A program made the position numbers and the translations under genes. Below the pieces are notes generated by a model. That model worked only from the letters and a program-made list of their open reading frames with translations. It was not told where the DNA came from and made no database searches. Below, in pieces: positions 22,460-33,111 of a stretch of 64,000 bases of DNA. Position 1 is the stretch's first letter. Each line of letters opens with the position of its first letter. Origin of the DNA: Plasmopara viticola (taxonomy: Eukaryota > Oomycota > Peronosporomycetes > Peronosporales > Peronosporaceae). The stretch lies in NCBI GenBank assembly GCA_001695595.3, contig MBPM02000006.1, positions 1,612,001 to 1,676,000 of the forward strand, written 5' to 3'.

Positions 22460-23489
22460 GTTTATGCGGCTTGCGGTTTGTGTGGATATTACTTCCTTTC
22501 TGGCTCAGCCAGTTTTATCATTTACAATATGCCGAAGGCATGATAGGTCATTGTCATAGCCTTTTATCTCACAGCTGATACAAGCTTTTTGGTCGAGAAA
22601 AACTATGCACCGGGGATAGAAGCTAGTGAAGGTGCGGCGATTCTACTTTGACAACCCCGGACTTTCTTGCTTGCAAAAAAGCCAAGTAAGCTTATTATTA
22701 AACAACGTGTATTCTTTCAGACTTTAAAGTGCGATTTTTGTCGTCAAACGTCTAATCCAAGTCTGTGTAAAAGCTGTTCTATGATACTTGCACCCCTGCA
22801 GGTTTGGAGTAAGCTAAGATGGCTGCAAACCTTAATATACCTTAGTAATTACCAATAAATACTTGTAGTCGGCCTCTGTTTCAGGCGCCGAATTGATTTT
22901 TATAAAAAAGTCGAACAAGGAGCGTCTGACTCTACGCCGAGGTCAAGAAAGATGCCCACTACAAGGAGAGCATCGTCATTGCTGGAAATGTGCACAAAGT
23001 GGATCTCCTGTCCACGTGTCTGCCATTCAAGTACGCCCCGAGGGAAGGTGCACTAGGAAGTTCGTTAAATTTTAGATAATTATTGCTTAGCAGTAGCTTT
23101 TCTAAACAATAATTCATATAGACCAGACTCAACTCATAACATTACAATCATCACGCTACATCAACCTCAAGGAGCTCATACGGCGCCGACTAAATGTAGT
23201 GGAACTATATGTAATCGGAGACAAACTACCCTCGAAAAAAAAGATAATTTGAGGTACGATGACGGGTGATAGACAGACACCACGGCAGGATGAGACCGCA
23301 CGACATCGAGGAACAAAAAAAGCTTTAGAAAATCGGTTGAAATGTCAATGTCAAAAAGTTTATTTCAATATACATCACACTCGGTACGAATTCTTCACAA
23401 TCTGCCGCTTGTTGCTTATTAAAAGTTAGAGGTCGAGCCTAAATAATAAAAATAAAAACTGCACACTCTAATCTAATTAGACATCGCAT
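22460..23489. other. Intergenic, one short codon-like island
   Basis: Mostly AT-rich spacer. Between about 22945 and 23060 (+) a short frame reads YAEVKKDAHYKESIV then GNVHKVDLLSTCLPFKYAP, with protein-like composition and higher GC than its surroundings. It is bounded by a stop upstream and degenerates downstream, so it may be a fragment of a copied gene. No family is recognised. Confidence 0.35.
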
Positions 23490-23497
23490 ACCTTCCT

Positions 23498-23829
23498 CCA
23501 GCTACGGAAAAGGTTGGGGTGACGCCCTCCTTCCAAGCGCGGGGGCTAAATGCTCGCGCGCTTCGGGCAGGTGCTCTCGGGCATCTGCAGATCTCTAACG
23601 AGTCTCACCCTCGACGCGACGGTCTCCAGCACTAGGGCGCCACCTGGGCTCTTACCAAGTCAGAGCTAAACAAAATAATGGAAGACCCTCACGACCTCGG
23701 TGCTGGCTGCACTGCCCGTCGAACGAGACCCGACGTATGCGGACACCACTCTATGCCGTGGACTAGCCAGACTGAGCCTAGCACGTGCATAACTTGGCAA
23801 CGCGATAGCGTAATACATTACATAACATC
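23498..23829 (+). mobile_element. Chimeric, internally deleted LINE derivative (copy 1)
   Basis: This copy has three parts: a head of about 140 bp (tacggaaaaggttggggtg through gacggtctccag) not found in the longer LINE copy at 56155-56828; a short stretch tgggctcttaccaagtcagagct identical to that LINE near 56297-56320; then a jump of roughly 350 bp to the LINE 3' end (aatggaagaccc onward), finishing in a cattac-type tail. The same architecture and junctions occur at 57327-57655. Possible target duplication ACCTTCCT at 23490-23497 and 23830-23837. Confidence 0.75.
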
Positions 23830-23837
23830 ACCTTCCT

Positions 23838-24182
23838 GCGCACCTCATCCCCATCAGCCAACTGATTATAAATACAGTGTCTTAAAAGTGTAAAGTTAAG
23901 GAATGCACAAAGTAGCTATGCCACTTGCACACCTCAAAAGCTTAACCTCCTTAATTGTATTGCACCGATTATAGTCTAATGAAGTTGTGCAAGCTCCTTC
24001 TGGTTGCAACTAATCGTCAAAAGGGTACGCTTGCAAATGAAAACATCATTTTGGTATATGTGTATTGATCGTGAGAAATCTTAAGTCCAGATGACGGAGT
24101 CTATTGAAATACAAATCACGCAAGTGCGACAAGAGCGGCAATTTGCAACCTTTGGGGGCAACCATCGATGCCGATTTTGCCA
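23838..24182. other. Intergenic downstream of the repeat-protein gene
   Basis: AT-rich spacer between the chimeric element and the stop codon of the secreted repeat protein, probably containing that gene's 3' UTR. No other feature seen. Confidence 0.6.
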
Positions 24183-25895
24183 CTAATTGAGGCGCAGGTT
24201 GCGATGAGAAGAAGTCGACGTCTCGGGTTTCACTGTTTCGCTTTCCTCAATCACCATCACCACAGGAGCTTCAGACACGTATACTGGTGCGTCCGTTTGA
24301 GCCAAAGTCTCCTCAGTTTGCTGCTCTGGAATATAAGAAGGTGGTGCAGTGGTGTCGTATGCCGGAGTCTCCTCGGTTTGCTGCTCGGAGGGCGGTTCCG
24401 TTACGTCGTATACCGAAGTTTCTTCGGTTTGTTGCTCCGGGACATCAGTGGGTGGTTCTGTAGTGTCATATGCCGGAGTTTCTTCGGTTTGTTGCTCCGG
24501 TACATCAGTAGGTGGTTCTGTTGTGTCATATGCCGGAGTTTCTTCGATTTGTTGCTCCGGGACATCAGTGGGTGGTTCTGTAGTGTCATATGCCGGAGTT
24601 TCTTCGGTTTGTTGCTCCGGTACATCAGTAGGTGGTTCTGTTGTGTCATATGCCGGAGTTTCTTCGGTTTGTTGCTCTACTGCGTCAGTGGGTGGTTCTG
24701 TTATGTCATATGCCGGGGTCTCCTCGTTTTGTTGCGTTTCGGGAGTGTAAACCGTTGGTGGCACTGTTGCCGTCTCTGAAGTGTCAACCTTTGGCGGAAC
24801 GGTCTTCGTCTCAGGAGTGTAAACTGTTGGTGGCACTGTTGCCGTCTCTGGAGTGTCAACCTTTGGCGGAACGGTCTTCGTCTCCGGAGTGTAAACCGTC
24901 GGTGGCACTGTTGCCGTCTCTGGAGTGTCAACCTTTGGCGGAACGGTCTTCGTCTCCGGAGTGTAAACCGTTGGTGGTACTGTTGCCGTCTCTGGAGTGT
25001 CAACCTTTGGCGGAACGGTCTTCGTCTCAGGAGTGTAAACTGTTGGTGGCACTGTTGCCGTCTCTGGAGTGTCAACCTTTGGCGGAACGGTCTTCGTCTC
25101 AGGAGTGTAAACCGTTGGTGGCACTGTTGCCGTCTCTGGAGTTTCAACCTTTGGCGGAACGGTCTTCGTCTCAAGAGTGTAAACTGTTGGTGGCACTGTT
25201 GCCGTCTCTGGAGTGTCAACCTTTGGCGGAACGGTCTTCGTCTCCGGAGTGTAAACCGTTGGTGGCACTGTTGCCGTCTCTGGAGTTTCAACCTTTGGCG
25301 GAACGGTCTTCGTCTCAGGAGTGTAAACTGTTGGTGGCACTGTTGCCGTCTCTGGAGTTTCAACGTTTGGCGGAGCTGTTTTCGTTTCGGGAGTGTAAAC
25401 CGTTGGTGGCACAGTTGCCGTCTCTGGGGAATCGGGGTAGTACGGTGTTTCCGTAGTCACTTCAGGCACAGGAGTGTACAGAATGACCTCACAATCGTCG
25501 TGCACATCGGTTTCTATGGACTCAATCGGACACTCAGTGTTCGGAGCACAACCATAGATTTGATCACCAAGACTCACACAGCTGGATCCGTATATGAGGT
25601 CACGGCGTGCACCCGGGCAGCTACCGCTCTCACCTGCACAGATTGGTCCTTTGGTGCAATAATATCCTTCCTTGCCAATCACAGACACAGGGTACCACCC
25701 ATCGCTTCCGTCGCACGTATCCGGTACATCGACGTCCTGCTCGCAATATGCGGCCGTCTCGGTAGTCGACTGGGTCGTCGTGCTTGTACTTTCGCTTGTT
25801 GCCGGTGTATACACGACTGACTGTGTAGTGTACCCAGCTACAGCAGGAGCCGCAATCATTGCGGCAAGGTGAAGGGAGACGTTAAACTTGACCAT
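24183..25895 (-). CDS. Secreted cysteine-rich, Thr/Pro repeat protein (CAR/mucin-like)
   Basis: The protein has 570 residues in one exon. It has an N-terminal signal peptide (MVKFNVSLHLAAMIAAPAVA, likely cleavage near residue 20), a Ser/Thr linker, and a cysteine-rich domain with nine Cys at about 51, 61, 80, 86, 93, 106, 116, 122 and 135. Array 1 (about 156-390) has roughly ten 24-residue units built on ETATVPPTVYTPETKTVPPK. Array 2 (about 395-530) has about seven 20-residue units built on EETPAYDTTEPPTDVPEQQ. A short tail ends in NLRLN. The Thr/Pro/Glu units should be heavily O-glycosylated. The layout resembles Phytophthora cyst-germination-specific acidic repeat (CAR) proteins, thought to form a mucin-like coat on germinating cysts. 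No transmembrane segment or clear GPI signal is visible. The family link is by style, not by search. Confidence 0.85.
   Translation of the reverse strand: MVKFNVSLHLAAMIAAPAVAGYTTQSVVYTPATSESTSTTTQSTTETAAYCEQDVDVPDTCDGSDGWYPVSVIGKEGYYCTKGPICAGESGSCPGARRDLIYGSSCVSLGDQIYGCAPNTECPIESIETDVHDDCEVILYTPVPEVTTETPYYPDSPETATVPPTVYTPETKTAPPNVETPETATVPPTVYTPETKTVPPKVETPETATVPPTVYTPETKTVPPKVDTPETATVPPTVYTLETKTVPPKVETPETATVPPTVYTPETKTVPPKVDTPETATVPPTVYTPETKTVPPKVDTPETATVPPTVYTPETKTVPPKVDTPETATVPPTVYTPETKTVPPKVDTPETATVPPTVYTPETKTVPPKVDTSETATVPPTVYTPETQQNEETPAYDITEPPTDAVEQQTEETPAYDTTEPPTDVPEQQTEETPAYDTTEPPTDVPEQQIEETPAYDTTEPPTDVPEQQTEETPAYDTTEPPTDVPEQQTEETSVYDVTEPPSEQQTEETPAYDTTAPPSYIPEQQTEETLAQTDAPVYVSEAPVVMVIEESETVKPETSTSSHRNLRLN
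24310..24736 (-). repeat. 60-bp tandem repeats coding the EETPAYDTTEPPTDVPEQQ units
   Basis: About seven in-phase units spaced 60 bp, visible as repeats of 'gtttcttcggtttgttgctc' about every 60 bp. The middle units are almost identical at the DNA level and alternate in a two-unit pattern ('gggacatcagtggg' versus 'ggtacatcagtagg'), which suggests duplication of a 120-bp block. The outer units are more diverged. Confidence 0.85.
24737..25430 (-). repeat. 72-bp tandem repeats coding the ETATVPPTVYTPETKTVPPK units
   Basis: Nine copies of 'tcaacctttggcgg' or its variant occur at 72-bp spacing between about 24781 and 25370, plus a partial first unit. Unit variants (VDT/VET; TPETK/TLETK; gtaaactg/gtaaaccg) are mixed along the array, as expected from unequal exchange or slippage. 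The repeats keep the reading frame. Confidence 0.88.
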
Positions 25896-26628
25896 TGTAG
25901 CTTAGTAATTCGCTTTTGCAAGTGTCGGCGAATTGGAAAATGACAATCGAGCAGCACGCACAACTCTCAAGAATTGAGCGCCACGCAGAACTGTTGTTCG
26001 CGTCGTTATTAACGATCAAGTCGTTGGTTGCATCCGTTATCAGTGACCTTGTCACGATCGTCTCGAATGTTTTAAGCAGAAGCTATCTGACTACTTGTGC
26101 CGTTTCCATTCTAATACAAGTTCGTCGCGCAAACCAGCTTATCGTGCTTTTACAATGATATTCTTTATGATAAAAAGATACAAGTTGAAAGTTTGAAGCG
26201 AGTCGTTTGACAATAGAGCTGCTGGCTTTTCCTCATAAAACGCATGAATGCGAGATTCAAGGTGTTAATTTTTCAAATATGTGCTATATATTCCAACAGC
26301 TTCGCAACTCCTTCCATCGATTTAACGATGAACGGGCGATGGGATCATGTTCAACAGCAGACCAGCCATGGTCTCCGCATGGTTATATATGTTTGAAACG
26401 TGATCATGGTTTCATAGAATTGTGGTCAAGCGTTGCGTGCTTCAAGACTCAAGTACTAGCGTTGCAATCGTCCAGCGTCTGACGTTTCGTCCACCTGCTC
26501 CAGCCGTTATCGGCACTATTGACTAAACATCGGCTATATGATTCGATAAGTGGGACACACACTGATTGATTCGATGTATACCAATTCTACCAAAGAAAGT
26601 ATTCGTATACATATGATGGACATAAACA
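25896..26628. other. Intergenic between two divergent genes
   Basis: 733 bp between the start of the secreted repeat protein (minus) and the LRR protein (plus), so it must hold both promoters. Only short unassigned frames. No specific motif is claimed. Confidence 0.6.
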
Positions 26629-28614
26629 TTGTTTGGCATGGACCACGTGCTGGGGGACCTCGACGGCAAGACGGACGTGTTGCGCTTTATCGTAGCTTTT
26701 CTCTCCTTTCACGACTGGCTGTGGCTATCTTCTTGTAGCCGATCTCTTGCCACTTCAGAGCTGCGGCGCTTTGTGCTCTCCCAGGGCGTGCTGCGTGTGC
26801 CTCCCCCGCCTCTTGTTGAGGGCTGCGAGCTACCGACCGCCAGCTACTATGCCGACAGCCATTTGCGTCGCATGCAACCTGAGATGTTGAGCTGCATAAC
26901 AAAGATCAAGGTGCCACGTACGGGTATCCATTTACTAAAGCTGCTGCGCGTGTTACCTGCCCTACGGTCGCTGTCGTTCTGGGACTACCCGTATTGGACT
27001 TCGGAGAATCACGCGCTTGATGTTGAAGAGCCAGCAATTAATGTGGCCGCAATACTGCAACTTGTACCGACATTGCATGAGCTGAATGTTGCCGACGCTG
27101 ATATCACGCTCTCGGACTTAATGCATGTCGCAGTACAGCACGGACCTGAACTTGATCGCATGAGTTTGGTCAAATGGCCTTTGCGGACCTTGGATCTCGC
27201 AGAAACTAATGTCGTCGATCTAGCGCCACTGAAAATACTGGCACAGTTACAGTCATTGAGTGTGAGACGCACGAACGTGGCGAGTTTGGGTGTGCTGGAG
27301 GCTTTACCAGAGCTGCATGCATTAGACGTATCCGAAACAAGGATTGTCGACTTTGAGGCCTTGAAATTTCTCTCTAAGTTAGAAACGCTGAACATGAGTA
27401 AAAATTGGGTCTCAACGGATTTAAAAGGGCTGCAGCACTTGACTGCGCTGCAATCATTAAAGGCCACGAATTTGGGCGCCTCCGACTCGCTCAAGTTGAC
27501 ATTAAAGTGTCCGGAGCTCGAAATCTTAGATGTGCAAAACACACCATTGACAGATCTCGAGTTTGCAACAAATGTGCGTAATCTAATCTATCTGGACATT
27601 CGATGGACGCACGCAAGGGATCGACGTCCATTGGCTGCGTTGGAATCATTGGAGCAATTGCTTCTAGATACCCAAGAGCGAGGACGAGCGACAGCGATGG
27701 ATTATGACTGGCTAAGCAAGTTGCACAAACTAAAGAAGTTGAAAATGTACAAACACACATACCCGGACGATATTGCTGAGATGCTACAAGGCGACGTTGA
27801 GGAGAGAAGTACCACTCCTGGTGCTGTCAAAGGACTCACCATTCCAGTAAGACATCGCGTTCCTAGCACATTCTTGAAGTCTATGAGTCGACACGGAGCA
27901 TTGAATGTGCTTGAGCTACCCCCGTTAACGGATTATACGCCCCTGACGTTAGTGTCGTCAACACTGCACCACTTGCGACTGCAGCAGTGGTGTACCGACG
28001 ACTTGGCTCAGATTGTCGCCCTTGGCGAACTACCAGCACTTTCGCGACTGTCAATGTCATTGCCACCTACATCTCAAGTCATGGACCTTTCACCTCTCGA
28101 GGGTTTTGTGCAGCTGTCCCAGCTCGAGTTGCTTGACGTCCTTTTCGAAGATTTGTCACCACTCAAAGCGCTTATACATTTGAACAAACTCGTGCTATCG
28201 CTCCCTGATCGTAAAAAGCGGCAATTCGTACGTCGCCACAAGGACCACCAGACTACCTTCGAGTTTCTTTTGCAGCTGACAAAGCTAGAAGAACTTTCAC
28301 TGGTCGGCCGCGTGGACTTCAGAGAGAGTGCATTGCTGTCGGGCATGCAGAAGATGCGTCGGTTATGGCTGAATGCGACCAAAATCGAGGACGCGACTCC
28401 ATTGAGTTCTTTGACGCGCCTCGAACTTTTAGACTTGGGGCTTACGCCTTTGGCGTCAGTAGAAGGAATTGCAAAGCTGCCGACACTGGAGGCGATCTGG
28501 ATACCCGCAGCTGTCGATTGCAAAGCACTTCGGGATGCGACTAAGTTTCCTCGGCTGCATGCCATTTGGCACTCGGATGGCTACAATTGCCTTTGGACAG
28601 ACCACAAATTTTGA
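26629..28614 (+). CDS. Leucine-rich repeat protein with F-box-like N-terminus
   Basis: The protein has 661 residues in one exon; an alternative start three codons in (MDHVLGDLDG) is equally possible. Residues about 13-50 (DVLRFIVAFLSFHDWLWLSS then CSRSLATSELRRFV) have the hydrophobic pattern and position of an F-box or F-box-like helix bundle. From about residue 85 to the end run leucine-rich repeats of about 22-24 residues, for example LAQLQSLSVRRTNVASL, LPELHALDVSETRIVDF, LSKLETLNMSKNW and MRRLWLNATKIEDATPL. This is the SDS22/internalin-like type with a strand LxxLxLxxT/N. F-box plus LRR proteins are usually substrate receptors of SCF ubiquitin ligases; that role here is inference. No transmembrane segment or signal peptide. 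Convergent with MCM8, stops 163 bp apart. Confidence 0.82.
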   Translation: MFGMDHVLGDLDGKTDVLRFIVAFLSFHDWLWLSSCSRSLATSELRRFVLSQGVLRVPPPPLVEGCELPTASYYADSHLRRMQPEMLSCITKIKVPRTGIHLLKLLRVLPALRSLSFWDYPYWTSENHALDVEEPAINVAAILQLVPTLHELNVADADITLSDLMHVAVQHGPELDRMSLVKWPLRTLDLAETNVVDLAPLKILAQLQSLSVRRTNVASLGVLEALPELHALDVSETRIVDFEALKFLSKLETLNMSKNWVSTDLKGLQHLTALQSLKATNLGASDSLKLTLKCPELEILDVQNTPLTDLEFATNVRNLIYLDIRWTHARDRRPLAALESLEQLLLDTQERGRATAMDYDWLSKLHKLKKLKMYKHTYPDDIAEMLQGDVEERSTTPGAVKGLTIPVRHRVPSTFLKSMSRHGALNVLELPPLTDYTPLTLVSSTLHHLRLQQWCTDDLAQIVALGELPALSRLSMSLPPTSQVMDLSPLEGFVQLSQLELLDVLFEDLSPLKALIHLNKLVLSLPDRKKRQFVRRHKDHQTTFEFLLQLTKLEELSLVGRVDFRESALLSGMQKMRRLWLNATKIEDATPLSSLTRLELLDLGLTPLASVEGIAKLPTLEAIWIPAAVDCKALRDATKFPRLHAIWHSDGYNCLWTDHKF

Positions 28615-28777
28615 AGACAAATACCCCCCGACTACGTCGAATAGAATCTGCGCCAAGTGTCGGTGCAAAATCAAGTCTTGATGGGCAATGCTCACGTGCA
28701 AATGTTGAATAAACTTGTTACCCGTGAGCTGGTAACGCATCGTTTTCTGCCCAGCAATAACATGATTTTCAAGAAGC

Positions 28778-31469
28778 TTACATCATGTTAAATGACGAAA
28801 CTTGTACTTCGAATTGCCCAGGACCTTTCTTCAAGAGGTAGCATTCGTTGCGCAAGATGTCGACAAAGTCACGAAAATCATCTACCTTTAGTCCCATGCT
28901 GTCAGCAACTTCTAGCAGATCTTCCATGGAAAATAACACATTGTTGCGTCTGGCTGCAGCTTTCATTAGCCTTGCGACGTAGGCTTTCACCTTCTTTGCT
29001 AGACTCATGCCTCCGCTGCGACCAAAGTCTAGGTTTCCATTCTCTGTGGCGTTAGTGTCCAGTAGACACTCTTGCATGATATCAACAACGTCTTGTGCGT
29101 GCTCGGCCACGACCACTTCAGCCAGTTCAGCTCGAGCACGAGCCTGTGACAAGCGAATCATTGACTCGAGCTGGCGCGTCGTGATCGGTATACTGTCTCC
29201 CGAGTCTTGCGAATCATCGCCCGCTGATCGCAGCTCCAAGTACTTTTTTTGGAGTACCGCGGCGGCCCCGGACGACAAGCGTGGATGAACGTAGCGACGG
29301 GCATAGGCGATATATTTACGTACAAAGTAAAGGGGGATTGGATCCATGCTATACTTGGACGCGTTCTGGCGAAGACGTTGCGATAATACACGACGGTCGG
29401 ACACATGAGTCCCTTCGAATCCGTTGCTGGAGGACTCGTCAGTGTAGCTGCTGAAGCTCGATTTGTTTGAAATCGCACTATCATCGCGTAAGAACTTTCT
29501 CGACTTGTGCTGACGAAGCCGGTGTGACTTCATCACATGATCCGACAAAAGTTGGTCCCTCTTCTCGTCTGGTCGGTCCAAGATAATAAAGACAAGATCG
29601 AAGCGAGATAGCAGCGCGGCTTTCATTTTGAGATTCTCTCCGATCGAGCGATTGCGGTCGTAATGACCACCGCTGGGATTAGCTGCTGCAATGACTGAGG
29701 TCCGTGCATTTAAATTACAAACAATGCCTGCTTTCGCAATACTGATGCTCTGTTGCTCCATGGCTTCCAATAGTGCCTGATGATTGATTCGCATCTTATC
29801 AAACTCGTCGATACAGCAAACCCCTTGGTCAGCAAGCACCAGAGCACCGGCTTCCAAAGCGTAATCACCAGCTCCGTCTTTCACCATCGTGACAGTCAAA
29901 CCCGTTGTCGTCGTTGTATTGCCACCAACATACACAGCTCGCGGGGCTACCATGGACACAGCGCGAAGCATTTGACTCTTTCCTAGACCCGGATCGCCCA
30001 CAATCAATACGTGTGAGTCGGCTCTGCGCATGCACGCGGACTCTTTGTCATCTGATGTGCGCGTTCCTCCAAGTAATGCCAGGATTAACCCTGCTTTTAC
30101 GATATCATTGCGATAAATACCGGGGCATAACGAGTGCACGAGGTGATCAAATACGTCACCCTCATTAATGATGTGGCTAATCTGTTCCAAGTCCTCTTTC
30201 GTGAAATCAATGTCCGACGCTTTGTCTTTCCCTTTTTCCACCTGATTGCCAGATACAAGCAGTGAACACACACACATAACATCAAGTAAACGAGTTGGTA
30301 CATCTCCTCGACACCTTACCTTGGCCGAATTTTCGACTGAATTCGCACAAATGTACAAAATATAGAGGCTATTGGCCTGAGCACGCTTGCCGTATCGTCC
30401 ACCGTAAATTTCCGAGTTAATGCTCTTGACAACTCCAGAGATCGTAACGACGTTGCCAGGTATACACGATTCCACGAGATCATCATACAACTCCACTTCA
30501 ATCTACAACGTCGATTACCTCAAACCGTGTGAGCAACATTTATCGCCCACGGACGCACATTACAGCAACTCACCATTCGTGGCATTCGACTGGGACCCAC
30601 GTCGGTGGTTTCCATCGCTTGGAGTCTAAGCATCCAAGTTAGCATCAATGTCCCCTCCAATATCCTTCAACACGCACTCACTTGATCTTCTGATAGTCGA
30701 CCGTATCCACCAAAGACCGATTCGGCACCAATGTCCGCCCTTGGCATGGTGCGTTTCCACATCGAAGTGGTGGAGCAAACTTTCCGTCGGGAAACGCGCG
30801 TGACGTTGCTTCGTTGCACTTGGCACACACAAAGTCGCACCTTGTGACGAGCGGTTTGATCGCACTCACTCGAACCACTGTACCCACGACACTGACAAAC
30901 TGGTTGACCACATTGGACTTTAACGCTGCAATCGGTAGCACCGGTTTCATCCCGTGCAATCGAGCCGTGATCTTGGTACGATCGACTGGTACACTGCGTT
31001 TTCCGGTCAGAGCTTCCTCGGCCTCCACCCGAAGCTCATGACGACGCAGACACAGCGCGATACCAAGACAAAGCAGCACGTCTTCGATATTTGCAGTCAA
31101 TGCCCGCTCAAAGTCTGCTGTGCCGGAGCGAATGAGCTCCATGTACGGCAGCCACACGACCGTCACATTTGCCTGTGTCAAATCACACTGGGAATAATCG
31201 TGTTACTATTTGTAGTGTCGATAGGAAAATCATCGATCGTGGACTACTTGCAGCAATGGCGCCCATTGGTTGCCATTTCGAAAACAGTCCAGAAATGTCA
31301 TAGCGGCCTGGAAGCGACCATCTGTGTCGCTGATCGGGCGATAGTACTGCACTGGGCGGGTCTCGCCCGGCTGGTAAATGCCAATGTTATGGTCCTCGGG
31401 GTAATACTGGCTCCATACGCATGTAGCGACCTCCACGAGGCTGCTCGGGGACGAGTCACACTGCCGCAT
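28778..31469 (-). CDS. MCM8: DNA helicase MCM8, spliced
   Basis: Exons 31469-31248, 31187-30682, 30625-30574 and 30502-28778 join in frame to 834 residues. The introns are 60, 56 and 71 nt. A further in-frame GT-AG segment (30319-30242, 78 nt) has intron-like ends and would give 808 residues. Seen in order: VVGTVVRVSAIKPLVT and a four-cysteine zinc site (CAKC...CGNAPC) in the N-terminal domain, RMPRMIEVELYDDLVESC, Walker A GDPGLGKSQ, GNTTTTTGLTVT, Walker B CIDEFDKM, the arginine-finger region LLSRFDLVFIILDRP, and a C-terminal winged-helix part ending LLKKGPGQFEVQ. This pattern is specific to MCM8, which with MCM9 acts in homologous recombination and crosslink repair. ATG 31469 is chosen because an in-frame stop lies just upstream. 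Confidence 0.93.
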
Positions 31470-33110
31470 GCAATATTTCAAGTGGGGAGGACAAGAATAC
31501 CCTTATATAAGCATTATAGGAGTGCAAGCTGCAAAAAATAATATTATGGGCATTTTGTATGTTAAAATTCAGAAAGAAATTCCTCAAACGAGGACCGGTA
31601 CCGAGAATTTGTACCGATGCGGTGGTGCTTAGCCGCAGTGACGACCTCACATAATGACGTTATTAAACTTAACATTTCTCTTGCAGTCAAGCGCAAAAAG
31701 TGGCGTTCAAAAAGTTCTCGCAGAGCGCTTGTCAGAAATTCGCATCGGGCATGAATCAGCCGTGAAACACATACCCCGATCTCACTCTTTCCGTGGTTAT
31801 TCGACCTACGCCAAAGTGTATCATGGATCGTCATTTTCGACTTCACTCTCTCTTTCCGGGTCTCCGGCGCTAGCGACACCATCGATACCGACAATCGAGG
31901 TCAGGTTTTCACCCTTCGGAACAGCCGTGGAGTTTTTTTCTCTGGGCATGGATGGTGAGTCTAACGACGAGTCTAAAGCAACCAGAACCTTTTCGAAAAA
32001 ATAACCACTTCGTCGCAGCCTAAGCGGGGGAAGACCCAGAAAAGTGCTTGCCGAAATATCAGCTACACTCCGTGATTGCATTCTCTCGAAATTAAACCAC
32101 TAGGCAGAGGCAAATTAAGTGCTTCCGTACCTTCCAGGGTTTTCTTTGGCAAAGTGGCTCTCTTATATAGACGCAACTTTTGTGCAGGCACAGTCATAGG
32201 CACAGAGACCATTTGTGGTCCGATTGCTGCATGTTTGGTAACCATTATGGCACAACGACTTTACATGTAACAGTCAAAGGACGTTATTGATCATCCTTCC
32301 CTCTCCTATTGGATGTAATTTTAGTCAGTGAAGGAGAGCGCAACAAAATGCTGCAGATAGCCGTCTCGAAGACATATCTTATTTGGATCTTTATCGGCTG
32401 AAACGATACGTGCTGTGCAGCAGTCCAATTCTGCTCGAATTTGTATAACAACGCGAATGACATATCCATGTTGCAAGCGTTGCTCAGTACCTTGCATGCT
32501 ATTCAGCAAGCATGTTTAAGACCTCGCCCGTAATGCCTTAGTCGATATAGGCTGCAAGCACTTATAGCAGTAAGTGCTGACCTGTTAAGATCGGCCCTGC
32601 AGCTTAAATGCATCTTTACGCGCAGACGGTAGACCTTTCCTATACTAATTAGGCTCAAGCCACCTACCATCCATGTCACTCTTAAAATGGAGCGAATGCT
32701 GTCACCGCTCAGTGGGTTCTGCACCAACTCTCTGTCGATTGCTTATGAAACTAAACTGCCGAGACCACTTATTGATTCGATCTACAGAAGCGCTGCTGAC
32801 CCTCCTTCTTCTCTCAGCATCAATTTGACGAGACATACGCAAAAAAGCGTAAGTTGATGCAATTGACTCACCTTTTGAGCAAACAGCGTAGCCGCATTGT
32901 TCAATTTGATTTGAGACAAGATTTAATGCACGTATGGTGTAAGGCTAGCTTCAAAGAAACCAGTAAGAAATCACATTAGAATGGTGCCAAACGTCTATGA
33001 TCTATCCACGAAGCGTTCGGAAAGATTAATTATTCTCTTTGCGACACAGGAAAAATAATAAAATAATTTCTTACTGTTTTGGGCTTAGAATGAAAGTGAT
33101 TAACATCTAT
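31470..33110. other. Intergenic, no gene seen
   Basis: Upstream of MCM8. Several overlapping short frames (for example 31654-32004, + strand, 116 codons) lack recognisable domains. The first few hundred bases should include the MCM8 promoter. Nothing else is supported. Confidence 0.5.
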
Positions 33111-33111
33111 C

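Noticed and set aside
24310..25430. Regularly spaced repeats resembling a CRISPR array
   Set aside because: The units are contiguous coding repeats of 60 and 72 bp without unique spacers, in a eukaryotic gene.
24168..25456. Long open frames on the plus strand and in other minus frames across the repeat gene
   Set aside because: They are shadows of the 60-bp and 72-bp in-phase arrays, which stay open in several frames. Only the minus frame at 24183-25895 has a signal peptide, a cysteine domain and sensible composition.
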